A stretch of 64,000 nt of DNA, taken from assembly GCF_900119185.1 (NCBI RefSeq), contig NZ_FPJE01000006.1, positions 163,749 through 227,748 on the forward strand. The letters are read 5' to 3'. This document shows positions 8,802 to 15,699 of this stretch, piece by piece. The DNA is from Sinomicrobium oceani (GTDB lineage: Bacteria; Bacteroidota; Bacteroidia; Flavobacteriales; Flavobacteriaceae). The position numbers and the translations under genes were made by a program. How positions within the stretch are numbered: position 1 is the first letter of the stretch; each line of letters starts with the position of its first letter. The notes under the pieces are model-generated. The model saw nothing but the letters and a program-made list of their open reading frames with translations, had not been told where the DNA came from and made no database searches.

Positions 8802-9173
8802 ATGGCAAAAAACATTACGATACGAAGGATAGTCCCTAACATTTATTCCGATAATATGGCACGGAGCAAGGAGTTTTATATAGACTTTCTGGGCATGGAG
8901 CTGGCGATGGACATGGGGTGGATACTCACTTTTACCTCGGAGGAAAACCGCACAGCTCAGGTATCTGTTTTCGAAAATACCCGAAAGGAGCCGCCCGATA
9001 ATACGGCCATATTCCTGTCTGTAGAAGTTTCTGACGTAGAGGCCCTATATCAGAAAGCGAAAAAACAGGTATGGGAAATCGTTTATCCGCTCACTGACGA
9101 ACCCTGGGGCGTACGCCGTTTTTTTGTGAAAGACCCCAACGGAGTAACGATTAATATACTGATGCATTTGTAG
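8802..9173 (+). CDS. VOC-family (glyoxalase-like) protein
   Basis: A 123-residue single-domain vicinal-oxygen-chelate protein. It shows IVPNIYSDNMARSKEFYIDFLGMEL at the start, IFLSVEVSDVEALYQKAKK in the middle, and the closing FFVKDPNGVTINILMHL. The family binds a metal through His/Glu positions and includes glyoxalases, dioxygenases and antibiotic-binding proteins. The canonical metal-binding His in the first strand is absent here (Pro-Asn-Ile in its place), so catalytic activity is doubtful. It is transcribed alone. Confidence 0.85.
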   Translation: MAKNITIRRIVPNIYSDNMARSKEFYIDFLGMELAMDMGWILTFTSEENRTAQVSVFENTRKEPPDNTAIFLSVEVSDVEALYQKAKKQVWEIVYPLTDEPWGVRRFFVKDPNGVTINILMHL

Positions 9174-9313
9174 CTTTATTACCGTATCGGAAGACGCAAA
9201 ATGAAAGTGTTCCGGATCTAAGCGATAGTAGTAACCAGTAAAATCACTGCACATCCCGTTTGTTTTACCCTATGGCTGTTTCTACACCTATTATATTCTT
9301 CTTTCCTGCCCGG

Positions 9314-10147
9314 TTAGTAGTCGGTTGATTTTGTGAGGTTTTCCCATTCTACATAACCGGAGGTGAGTGCATCCATTTTGTGCATTGCCCGGGTATAGGC
9401 ATCGCTGCCTAAAAGAAGATGTACAGGTGGTTCGGGCATTTCGGCTAAGTGCATCATAACGTCTGCCGCTTTTACAGGATCTCCGGCCTGGCGGCCACTC
9501 ATTTCGGAAAACCGTTTCAAAGCGGTATGAAGAGGTGCATAAGCATCGATCTTTTTTGCAGCCATTACCAGTGCATCCGGATTGTTAAAGTTGGTACGGA
9601 AAGCCCCTGGGGCAATGAGTGTAACTTTAATGCCGAATGCTTTAACATCCTCTGCCAGTACTTCTGTCAGGCCTATCACCGCGTGTTTTGTGGCGCTGTA
9701 CACCGACCAGCCGGTACCGGGAGCAATGCCCGCAATAGAAGAGATATTCATGATGTGCCCCTTTCCCTGTTTCCGCAGCACAGGCAAGGCGTGCCGGATG
9801 ACATTGATAGTGCCGAAAACATTAATATCAAAGTTATCCCGGACTTCCTTATCAGTCAGTTCCTCCATAGTACCTCCAATACCATAACCGGCATTATTAA
9901 CTACGACATCCAGCCTGCCGAATTTTTCATAGGCTTGTCGTATGGCCCTTCCAACATTTTCATCATCGTTCAATGGTACCTGTAACGGTAAAAATGCCGT
10001 TCCGTCATATCCGATGGCGCTTCTAAGTTTTTTTATATCGCGGGACGTTGCCGCCACCCGATGCCCAGAGGCCAATAGTTTTGTAGCCAATGCAAGTCCA
10101 AGTCCGTTCGAAGCTCCCGTAACCAACCATACTTTTCTGTTTTCCAT
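9314..10147 (-). CDS. Short-chain dehydrogenase/reductase (classical SDR)
   Basis: A 277-residue SDR. The Rossmann cofactor motif TGASNGLGLALA lies at ~residues 10-21, VVNNAGYG near 85, the active-site Ser in MNISSIAG near 138, and YSATK (Tyr/Lys) near 155. ATSRD after strand 2 suggests an NADP preference. The length and C-terminal extension match oxidoreductases usually annotated as SDR-family. It lies 78 bases downstream of an AraC regulator in the same direction and has its own -7 element (10166-10173). The substrate is unknown; regulation by the AraC protein is a reasonable inference. Confidence 0.92.
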   Translation of the reverse strand: MENRKVWLVTGASNGLGLALATKLLASGHRVAATSRDIKKLRSAIGYDGTAFLPLQVPLNDDENVGRAIRQAYEKFGRLDVVVNNAGYGIGGTMEELTDKEVRDNFDINVFGTINVIRHALPVLRKQGKGHIMNISSIAGIAPGTGWSVYSATKHAVIGLTEVLAEDVKAFGIKVTLIAPGAFRTNFNNPDALVMAAKKIDAYAPLHTALKRFSEMSGRQAGDPVKAADVMMHLAEMPEPPVHLLLGSDAYTRAMHKMDALTSGYVEWENLTKSTDY

Positions 10148-10165
10148 GTCTTTTATTTTTTATAA

Positions 10166-10173
10166 CAAAAGTA
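10166..10173 (-). promoter_or_regulatory. TACTTTTG -7 element of the SDR gene
   Basis: The minus-strand octamer fits TAnnTTTG and lies 18 bases before the SDR start codon, in the gap between the AraC gene and the SDR gene. Confidence 0.5.
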
Positions 10174-10225
10174 TGGCCGGACATCCGGTGACCGATAACC
10201 CGAAACAAACAGATACTATCAAAAT

Positions 10226-11122
10226 TCAAACAAGACGGATAGCTGTAGGGGTAACACCGGTGTGTTTCCTGAAGAAATGCGAAAAATGCGAAGGTTGTGC
10301 AAAGCCCAGACTGTAACCGATTTCGGCAATATTCCAGTTGGTATGTTTCAACAATGCTATGGCTTCTGCTATAAGGCGTTCCGTGATATGTGTTGTGGTA
10401 GTTTTGCCTGTAGTAAGACGCACAGCACGATTGAGATGGTTAACATGTACAGAAAGCTTATTGGCAAAATCTCCGGCCGTCCTTAGGTATATACAATCTT
10501 CGGGAGACGTTATCGGGAACTGTCGTTGCAGCAATTCTGTAAATATGGAGGTAATTCGGGCATTGGTATCGGGGTGTGGGTATATATTTTCGCTGGGTTC
10601 CATTTTCATGGCATAATGCATCAGTTCCGATATCTGATTGCGCAGCACATCGTATTTAAAACGATAATCCGAAACGGCTTCGGCATGTATTTTTTCAAAT
10701 AGGGCCGCTGCTTCCGCATCCTGTACCTCGTTGAGGTTATATACAGATGTACCTCCGGGTACAAACACGGGCAGATCATGAATACTTTGTCTGTGGCTTT
10801 CGGTGAAAAAAGCTGCTTTAAAAAGGCAAAAAGATCCGGTAGCATCCTTGTCCAAACGCTCAAACCGGTAAGGGACAGACGGATTAAAGAACAGGAGCGT
10901 ACTACCCTGTAGGGAGATGCTTTTATCTGCATAATGGCAACGATGACGTCCCCGGATAAGCATAATCTTAAAAAAGTCATAGCGTGCATAAGGAGCCGGA
11001 GGTGCGCCCGCACTATCCGATACGCGGAAAACATTAAAATCTCCTGCACCTACCGGTGGCAACAGTGGTGTCTTGTCGAACTTATGCGAATAAAACGCTT
11101 CAAGGCTTTTAGTAACAGGCAT
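10226..11122 (-). CDS. AraC-family transcriptional regulator
   Basis: A 298-residue regulator. The N-terminal ~170 residues form a cupin-like effector domain (ISLQGSTLLFFNPSVPYRFERL). The C-terminal ~100 residues form the double HTH: DFANKLSVHVNHLNRAVRLTTGKTTTTHITERLIAEAIALLKHTNWNIAEIGYSLGFAQPSHFSHFFRKHTGVTPTAIR is the full AraC signature (split here only by reading). Its start codon is 5 bases after a -7 element at 11127-11134. It is followed by an SDR gene, its probable target. Confidence 0.93.
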   Translation of the reverse strand: MPVTKSLEAFYSHKFDKTPLLPPVGAGDFNVFRVSDSAGAPPAPYARYDFFKIMLIRGRHRCHYADKSISLQGSTLLFFNPSVPYRFERLDKDATGSFCLFKAAFFTESHRQSIHDLPVFVPGGTSVYNLNEVQDAEAAALFEKIHAEAVSDYRFKYDVLRNQISELMHYAMKMEPSENIYPHPDTNARITSIFTELLQRQFPITSPEDCIYLRTAGDFANKLSVHVNHLNRAVRLTTGKTTTTHITERLIAEAIALLKHTNWNIAEIGYSLGFAQPSHFSHFFRKHTGVTPTAIRLV

Positions 11123-11126
11123 AGTA

Positions 11127-11134
11127 CAAATTTA
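11127..11134 (-). promoter_or_regulatory. TAAATTTG -7 element of the AraC gene
   Basis: The minus-strand octamer fits TAnnTTTG. Only 4 bases separate it from the ATG at 11122, which would make the transcript leaderless or nearly so. Confidence 0.5.
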
Positions 11135-11245
11135 AGGTATTCTCTTCATGTAGTACTGTTTTGGTTTTCCCCTGTGTCTGCATGTCGGCAGATATGGTGA
11201 CGGGCCGTAAAGATTACCATCAGAAACAGGAACAACATCCTGTTT

Positions 11246-11686
11246 TTATACGGGGATATACAGGTTGATATACACTGTGATTAAAAAACAGGCACTTATA
11301 ATACTAATGTTAACCAAAGCGCGCAGGCCCCACTTTTGTTTTGCAAAATTATGGTTCAGGTATCTTGTGCCAAGAACTGCCAGGCCCATAACCAGGAACC
11401 AGATCGTAAAGAACAGGGATACTCCACCGCGAAATAGCATGGTAACCCCATCATGTATAAGGCCACAGCCTGTAAACGTAAGCACTAATGCCACGGGGAC
11501 CGGAAAAATCCGTTTCAGGGGTTTAAAGAGATAATGCCCCAGGTAGTACCCGAAGATAGGATTCCAGTAATTCCAGAATGTAGAAAAGTTCCTGGCGCCC
11601 AGCGAGCGGTACAGATTATTCCGCAATGACATCGGGCTTCCCACAGATACGCCGTTCCTTTTCTTTATATAAGCCGTTAAGGTCAT
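11246..11686 (-). CDS. Multi-pass membrane protein, short MBOAT-like
   Basis: A 146-residue protein from ATG 11686 (MTLTAYIKKRNG); the longer frame to 11755 adds an unlikely N-terminus. It has three to four hydrophobic helices: FGYYLGHYLFKPL, VPVALVLTFTGCGLIHDGVTMLF, LFFTIWFLVMGLAVLG, and SIISACFLITVYINLYI. An invariant-looking His in GCGLIHDG between helices recalls membrane-bound O-acyltransferases, but the protein is far shorter than a catalytic MBOAT. Function unknown; the MBOAT resemblance is only suggestive. Confidence 0.65.
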   Translation of the reverse strand: MTLTAYIKKRNGVSVGSPMSLRNNLYRSLGARNFSTFWNYWNPIFGYYLGHYLFKPLKRIFPVPVALVLTFTGCGLIHDGVTMLFRGGVSLFFTIWFLVMGLAVLGTRYLNHNFAKQKWGLRALVNISIISACFLITVYINLYIPV

Positions 11687-11824
11687 TGTTCTCTTTTTGT
11701 ACGATACACAAATATACATGATACAGGGTAGCCGGAGAAACCCTGCTTTATACACGGTTACAAGGCCTGTGGCAAAAGATAAGGTATTACAAACAAAAGA
11801 AGTTTTCCGTACGGATTTGGAGTA

Positions 11825-12190
11825 CTATGTACTTCGTAGGATTTTTTCCATCTTTTTACCCTTTGCCAGTTCATCAACAAGTTTGTCGAGATAACGGATC
11901 TTGCGGGTCAACGGGTTTTCGATCTCTTCTATCCGGTAACCACAGATTACCCCGGTAATCAGGTGTGCATTCGGGTTTAAGGTTGCTTTACCAAAAAATG
12001 TATCGAAGGTGGCGTGTTCATCGATTAACCTTTTGAGCTCGTCATGGTCAAAACCTGTCAGCCAGTAAATAACGCGGTGCAGCTCTTCCTTGGTTCTTCC
12101 TTTGCGTTCTATTTTGGTTACATAGTGCGGATATACCGAGGCAAAGGTCATCTTTGCCATGCGTTGGTGATGCTCAGGAGTTGCTTTCAT
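11825..12190 (-). CDS. DUF2200 domain-containing protein
   Basis: A 121-residue protein carrying the DUF2200 pattern: MAKMTFASVYPHYVTKIERKGRTKEEL at the start, VIYWLTGFD, TFFGKATLNPNAHLITGVICGYRIEEIENPLTRKIRYLDKLVDELAKGK (given here in parts) and MEKILR at the end. The family is short, soluble and of unknown function. The gene stands alone. An inverted-repeat element begins about 115 bases upstream of its start. Confidence 0.9.
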   Translation of the reverse strand: MKATPEHHQRMAKMTFASVYPHYVTKIERKGRTKEELHRVIYWLTGFDHDELKRLIDEHATFDTFFGKATLNPNAHLITGVICGYRIEEIENPLTRKIRYLDKLVDELAKGKKMEKILRST

Positions 12191-12305
12191 ATCCTTTCAT
12201 TTGCAGTAGACAGACTCTTTGTCTTACCGACTTAAATATACGAAATCTTTAATTACAGATCGTCAGCCATAGTACACGCTGTACTCTGGGGGGCAAATAA
12301 CTAAC

Positions 12306-12433
12306 CGGGGCTTCGGTACACTGTTCACTGCATTCCGGCACTCAACCCGCTTTGTTGAGTTCTTGTAGGTTAAATAACAGCGACAGAGCAAAGGCGGCTG
12401 CGTGTTTCGGCTTGCCGTAATGTACCGAAGCCC
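12306..12433. repeat. TIR element copy 1 (short form, module B only)
   Basis: Left end GGGGCTTCGGTACA (12307-12320) and right end TGTACCGAAGCCC (12421-12433) are inverted repeats. The interior is the module B sequence shared with copies 2 and 4 (CTTTGTTGAGTTCTTGTA.. to CGGCTGCGTGTTTCGGC). It carries no gene. It sits between the DUF2200 gene and the small membrane protein at 12437, reaching to within 4 bases of the latter's stop codon. Confidence 0.85.
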
Positions 12434-12436
12434 TCC

Positions 12437-12649
12437 TTATTCCACAGCGCTATTATGCCCAACCAACAGGTAGGCCGTAGCTCCGAAAAAAGGAAACAGT
12501 AAGATGATGATAGTCCAGATTATTTTCCTGTCCGATGGCAAGGCCGACTTACTTAACTTAAAAAGACTTAGGAACATAAGTCCCGGAATAAGTATAACAA
12601 GCAGTAATAATATAATTTGCCATGCACCAATTGAACTCATTATTTCCAT
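12437..12649 (-). CDS. PLDc_N-domain small membrane protein
   Basis: A 70-residue protein with two transmembrane helices (IILLLLVILIPGLMFLSLF and IIWTIIILLFPFFGATAYLLVG). The pattern, with a helix, a short basic loop, W-x-I-I, P-x-x-G and a closing YLLVGH, matches the phospholipase-D nuclease N-terminal domain (PF13396), often found alone as a small membrane protein of unknown role. TIR elements flank it on both sides. Confidence 0.85.
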   Translation of the reverse strand: MEIMSSIGAWQIILLLLVILIPGLMFLSLFKLSKSALPSDRKIIWTIIILLFPFFGATAYLLVGHNSAVE

Positions 12650-12811
12650 ATCATAAAATTTTGTTGGTCGATACTATTTTGCGACTACCCACAAAGTAAG
12701 TATTATAAAACAAAGAATACAAGATTTGATGCGGAAATCCTTCAAATCTATCTTAGAAAGTTTGCGGGTAGTGCTATATCCGTAATGGTGGTAGGGGAGC
12801 TGATTACAACA
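12650..12811. other. Short stretch with a possible gene remnant cut by an element
   Basis: Read leftward, a frame enters from the TIR element at 12812 and ends at 12674 with KIDLKDFRIKSCILCFIILTLWVVAK, a plausible single transmembrane tail. It has no start outside the element, so it may be the remains of a small membrane-protein gene interrupted by copy 2. This is weak evidence. Confidence 0.3.
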
Positions 12812-13065
12812 CGGGGCTTGCTTCGGTACACCCGTCCTATACTTTGATGCATCAAAATATAGGACAGGCACTCAGCCACCGCTGTGTCGTTGTTGTAATA
12901 CAGCGTGTCTATACCCAAGACGGGGTAAAGGCGGCCGGGCTTCGATACACCGTTCACTGCGTTCCGGCACTCAGCCCGCTTTGTTGAGTTCTTGTAAGTT
13001 AAATAACAGCGACAGAGCAAAGGCGGCTGCGTGTTTCGGCTACGTTGGAATGTACCGAAGCCCCG
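12812..13065. repeat. TIR element copy 2 (full form, modules A + B)
   Basis: The left end GGGGCTTGCTTCGGTACA (12813-12830) contains a 4-base insertion relative to the other copies; the right end is TGTACCGAAGCCCC (13051-13064). Module A carries a palindrome, CCTATACTTTGATGCATC and its inverse AAAATATAGGACAGG, around 12835-12872. Module B begins near 12933 with a second, degenerate copy of the left end (CGGGCTTCGATACA). No transposase is present. Confidence 0.87.
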
Positions 13066-13105
13066 GGTGTTATAAAAATAAGATTAAGGATATGCTACAA
13101 GCACT

Positions 13106-13990
13106 TTATATTTTGTCCAGTATTCGGTTCAATTTTTCTTCCAGTTTTTCTATTCTGGTGTTTTCTTTTTCCAATCTCTGAATTTTTTTATCCTGTGCTA
13201 TGATATACAAGGTAAGCTCTTCTATTTTCTGAAGTAGTTTTGCATTGATATCTCCCAATAGGATGCCATTTTCTCTAACCTCCTGAACATTAGGGATATC
13301 CTTTAAATGTCCTTTTGTCTTGATGTGTTGTTCTACTTCTTTTAAAGTGGGTAGCGGATATCCTTCCTCAAACACAAAATCACTCCAGCCTGTTAGGTCA
13401 ACCTTAACTTCTTTACTGTGAATTATACCATTTACTGCTAATTTGGCATCGGGAGTGGTAGTGCCTATACCCAAATTTCCATGTTCAATAAAATGATTCC
13501 CAGACCCTGTTAGCTGTAACTTTCCCGATGAGGCCACATTGCTTCTGGAATCGAGGATAGTTCGCCAATTATGAAAGCCTCCGGTTACTTGGTTTTCCGA
13601 ATTACCACTACGCCAGGTACTGGTTCGGAAATACATTCGCTTAGTCTCGGCTCCCACAAAAATATCAGTTTGCCAATGACTTGGTCTTCCGTAAATAGCT
13701 AATAATGTTCCATATCTATTATTATCTGGTGTATCCCCTCCGGGACGGACGGTATGATAATCGTCAAACAGTTGCATACTCATAGCTGATAATTGTGTTC
13801 TTGGTGCTAAAGAAAAATCATACTGAACAAGCGGAAAGGCATAAGAATCAGCTTTTACCTGGCCTATGACATCCAGTTTTTTTTCTGGTGTAGTTGTTCC
13901 GATCCCTACATTGCCGGAAGCAGGAAATACATTGGTTTGTGAGCTGAGGGCCATCGGAATTGTGCAAAAAAGAAGTAATAGTCTTTTCAT
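13106..13990 (-). CDS. Secreted fibre-like protein with C-terminal coiled coil
   Basis: A 294-residue protein with a signal peptide (MKRLLLLFCTIPMALSSQ). Two copies of a VGIGTTTPEKKLDV/LGIGTTTPDAKLAV motif lie near residues 28-42 and 178-192. The region from ~235 (LPTLKEVEQHIKTKGHLKDIP, NGILLGDINAKLLQKIEELTLYIIAQ) resembles the peptidase-like end of tail-fibre/endosialidase-chaperone proteins. A coiled coil with heptads runs from ~255 to the end. Bacteroidota genomes hold many such secreted proteins, usually labelled tail fibre. There is no phage context here, so a surface or extracellular structural role is likelier. TIR elements lie on both sides. Confidence 0.8.
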   Translation of the reverse strand: MKRLLLLFCTIPMALSSQTNVFPASGNVGIGTTTPEKKLDVIGQVKADSYAFPLVQYDFSLAPRTQLSAMSMQLFDDYHTVRPGGDTPDNNRYGTLLAIYGRPSHWQTDIFVGAETKRMYFRTSTWRSGNSENQVTGGFHNWRTILDSRSNVASSGKLQLTGSGNHFIEHGNLGIGTTTPDAKLAVNGIIHSKEVKVDLTGWSDFVFEEGYPLPTLKEVEQHIKTKGHLKDIPNVQEVRENGILLGDINAKLLQKIEELTLYIIAQDKKIQRLEKENTRIEKLEEKLNRILDKI

Positions 13991-14152
13991 AGTATCAAGA
14001 GTTTATATTTTCTGTTTTAATAGGGGTGTTGCTTCAGGATCAGGTATAAATGTCTTTGCTTCAAGAGGTCGAACTTAAGAAAAAATTACTAAAGAGTCTT
14101 ACGGTTTTCTGTATCTTACAAGAAAAAGTGTAAATCTGAGTATTTCTTCAAC

Positions 14153-14331
14153 CGGGGCTGCGATACACCTGTCCTATACTTTGATGCATCAAAATATAGG
14201 ACAGGCACTCAGCCACCGCTGTGTCGTTGTTGTAATACAGCGTGTCTGTACCCAAGACGGGGTAAAGGCGGCCGGGCTTCGGTACACCGTTCACTGCGTT
14301 CCGACGATGCCGAAATGTACCAAAGCCCCGG
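14153..14331. repeat. TIR element copy 3 (module A + truncated module B)
   Basis: The left end GGGGCTGCGATACA (14154-14167) has two changes from the consensus; the right end is TGTACCAAAGCCCCG (14316-14330). Module A is nearly identical to copy 2, including the GATGCATC-centred palindrome. Module B is deleted internally, joining CACTGCGTTCCG directly to the right end. It stops 7 bases before the stop codon of the sigma-like gene at 14339. Confidence 0.85.
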
Positions 14332-14338
14332 TTTTGCA

Positions 14339-14635
14339 CTAAGGCAACTCCCCCGTACCCCGTGTACGGTCTCTCAAATGCTGCATAGCCGTTTCCCGGG
14401 CCATGGCAAAAACCTCTTTGACAAACGTACCGTGTACGATGTTGCACCGTTTTAGCCATATCTTTTCAAAGACGTTCTGCACAATGTCCTGCGCGTCATC
14501 GTCATTGCAGGTATATGGCCTTACAAAAACCATAAGACGCGGGCGGAGTAGGGTAAAGACACTGTCGAAAACCGCAGCATCACCTGCCCGCAGGCTATTG
14601 ATCTGGCGATAACTAATGTGGTGTTCCTTGCTCAT
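14339..14635 (-). CDS. Sigma-70 region-2-only protein (second of a coupled pair)
   Basis: A 98-residue protein that is essentially one sigma-70 region 2: NSLRAGDAAVFDSVFTLLRPRL, then DDDAQDIVQNVFEKIWLKR, the helix that in ECF sigmas contacts core polymerase and the -10. Region 4 is missing: the frame ends RDRTRGTGELP. Its start overlaps the stop of the upstream gene by 4 bases (ATGA type), so the two are coupled. The stop lies 7 bases from TIR element copy 3, so truncation by that insertion is possible. Alternatively it is a natural short regulator, such as a decoy or split sigma. Confidence 0.72.
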   Translation of the reverse strand: MSKEHHISYRQINSLRAGDAAVFDSVFTLLRPRLMVFVRPYTCNDDDAQDIVQNVFEKIWLKRCNIVHGTFVKEVFAMARETAMQHLRDRTRGTGELP

Positions 14636-14928
14636 CGCAGGGCATCTTCCGGGTTTTCAAAAAACTGTAGGGTAACCTTGTAGGTCACCGCATGTATAGT
14701 ATTTTCGAAGGTGTCGTATTCGAGGTGTTGGCGGTTCATCCACAGGCGTATAAAGATTTCCTGTATAATTCTGGTGGTTTCCTCCTCGTCGGTGCTATGG
14801 GCCGTTACATACCAGTCTATCTTTTGGGCCAGTAGTTTCAGGGCATCGTGGAATCCTTCCAGTTGTTCGGCCTTAAACAACTGGTATAGTTTACGGTTGA
14901 GTATATGTCTCTGCATCGGGTTGTACAT
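14632..14928 (-). CDS. Sigma-70 region-2-only protein (first of a coupled pair)
   Basis: A 98-residue protein with a degenerate sigma region 2: EGFHDALKLLAQKIDWYV, then EETTRIIQEIFIRLWMNRQHL, matching the IVQEVFLKLW core of ECF factors. It has no region 4 and stops naturally, its stop overlapping the start of the next gene. It is the same length as its partner and similar in fold but diverged in sequence, suggesting an old duplication or a two-part system. I recognise the domain, not the specific protein. Confidence 0.7.
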   Translation of the reverse strand: MYNPMQRHILNRKLYQLFKAEQLEGFHDALKLLAQKIDWYVTAHSTDEEETTRIIQEIFIRLWMNRQHLEYDTFENTIHAVTYKVTLQFFENPEDALR

Positions 14929-14967
14929 TGTTTTTGGTGTTTTTAAAGTTTCTAAAGGGTACTACAT

Positions 14968-14985
14968 ACAGGCCGGTAAGCCTGT
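14968..14985. promoter_or_regulatory. Small inverted repeat upstream of the sigma-like pair
   Basis: ACAGGC (14968-14973) and GCCTGT (14980-14985) are inverted with a 6-base spacer, flanked by complementary T/A. It lies ~40 bases before the start codon at 14928 and could be an operator or leader hairpin. Confidence 0.3.
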
Positions 14986-15028
14986 ACAAACACCTGCACA
15001 CCAGGGCGGTGGCAGTCTGCCTTTCTGT

Positions 15029-15063
15029 TTACCGTTATGCCGTGGTCAAAGGCATAACGGTAA
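15029..15063. repeat. 13-bp perfect hairpin just before the 262-bp repeat
   Basis: TTACCGTTATGCC (15029-15041) and GGCATAACGGTAA (15051-15063) form a perfect stem with a 9-nt loop. No T-run follows on either strand, so it is not a standard terminator. It abuts repeat copy 1 and is not present before copy 2. Confidence 0.6.
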
Positions 15064-15064
15064 C

Positions 15065-15326
15065 AAAAAGGGCCTTGTCAGTGCAAGACTTCTATAAAGC
15101 ATACTATTTACTTAAAAACAGGAAGAGTTACCGGAAACAAAATAGGCGTGGAACTCGACTTACCGATTTGAGGTACTGGCATACCTTACCATGATAAGTG
15201 AGCCCACGCCCGGGTCGTGAGCTATAATCACTTATGTCTCATGGTAACGAAAAGTGCCAGTTTTCAAATCGAGACTTTAAGCGAATAGCTTCTAATATTT
15301 TCTTTTAGAAGAGTCGCAAATATATT
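15065..15326 (+). ncRNA. Structured repeat copy 1 (candidate RNA upstream of an HTH gene)
   Basis: About 262 bases repeated nearly intact at 15700-15964. The core folds as a long hairpin: CTGGCA (15176-15181) with TGCCAG (15255-15260); TTACCATGA (15186-15194) with TCATGGTAA (15239-15247); TAAGTGA (15195-15201) with TCACTTA (15228-15234); and an apical GCCCACG/CGTGAGC stem with one mismatch. GGCGTGG (15145-15151) is complementary to CCACGCC in the apex (15204-15210), a possible pseudoknot. A second hairpin CTTCTAA/TTAGAAG closes the 3' end. Compensatory changes in copy 2 support an RNA function. An HTH gene follows 146 bases later. The strand is inferred from that gene's direction. Confidence 0.5.
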
Positions 15327-15472
15327 TTATTTGAATGATATAAAATAACTTGTTTAGTTGGATAGCTAAAATTTAGGTTATAAAACATCAATACATATCA
15401 AATGTACTTCTATTTTCTTTAAAACACAAATATGTGTCTGTTTATTTTTTGTAAATAGGGCATATTTATGAT

Positions 15473-15697
15473 ATGGAGGATAATGAAGGAATAACAATTT
15501 TAAGAATTATAGGCAAGAAGGTTAAGACTTTCAGAGAAATGAAAAATATGTCTCAACATGATTTATCCGTAGAAGCCGATATTCCCAAAAATCAAGTAGG
15601 ACGAATCGAAAGGGCGGAAATAAATACATCTATTCTAACACTTTTTAAGATAGCTAAGGCATTAGAAGTTGATATAAATAAAATTATAGGGGAGTAA
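15473..15697 (+). CDS. Small XRE-family HTH regulator
   Basis: A 74-residue protein consisting of one Cro/C1-type helix-turn-helix: IGKKVKTFREMKNMSQHDLSVEADIPKNQVGRIERAEINTSILTLFKIAKALEVDINKIIGE (in parts: MSQHDLSVEADI is helix 2, KNQVGRIERAEI the recognition helix). It has no effector domain. It lies between the two copies of the structured repeat, and its stop codon is 2 bases from copy 2. Base composition is much more AT-rich than in flanking core genes, suggesting horizontal origin. Confidence 0.88.
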   Translation: MEDNEGITILRIIGKKVKTFREMKNMSQHDLSVEADIPKNQVGRIERAEINTSILTLFKIAKALEVDINKIIGE

Positions 15698-15699
15698 CC

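Noticed and set aside
8564..8842. A 92-codon minus-strand frame upstream of the VOC gene
   Set aside because: It overlaps the VOC start antisense, with no domain and no promoter motif.
12748..13020. Frames in TIR elements (also 14148-14459 and 16723-16905) encoding similar peptides such as LYPVLGIDTLYYNND
   Set aside because: The similarity comes from the repeated DNA itself; they have different lengths and start in flanking sequence.
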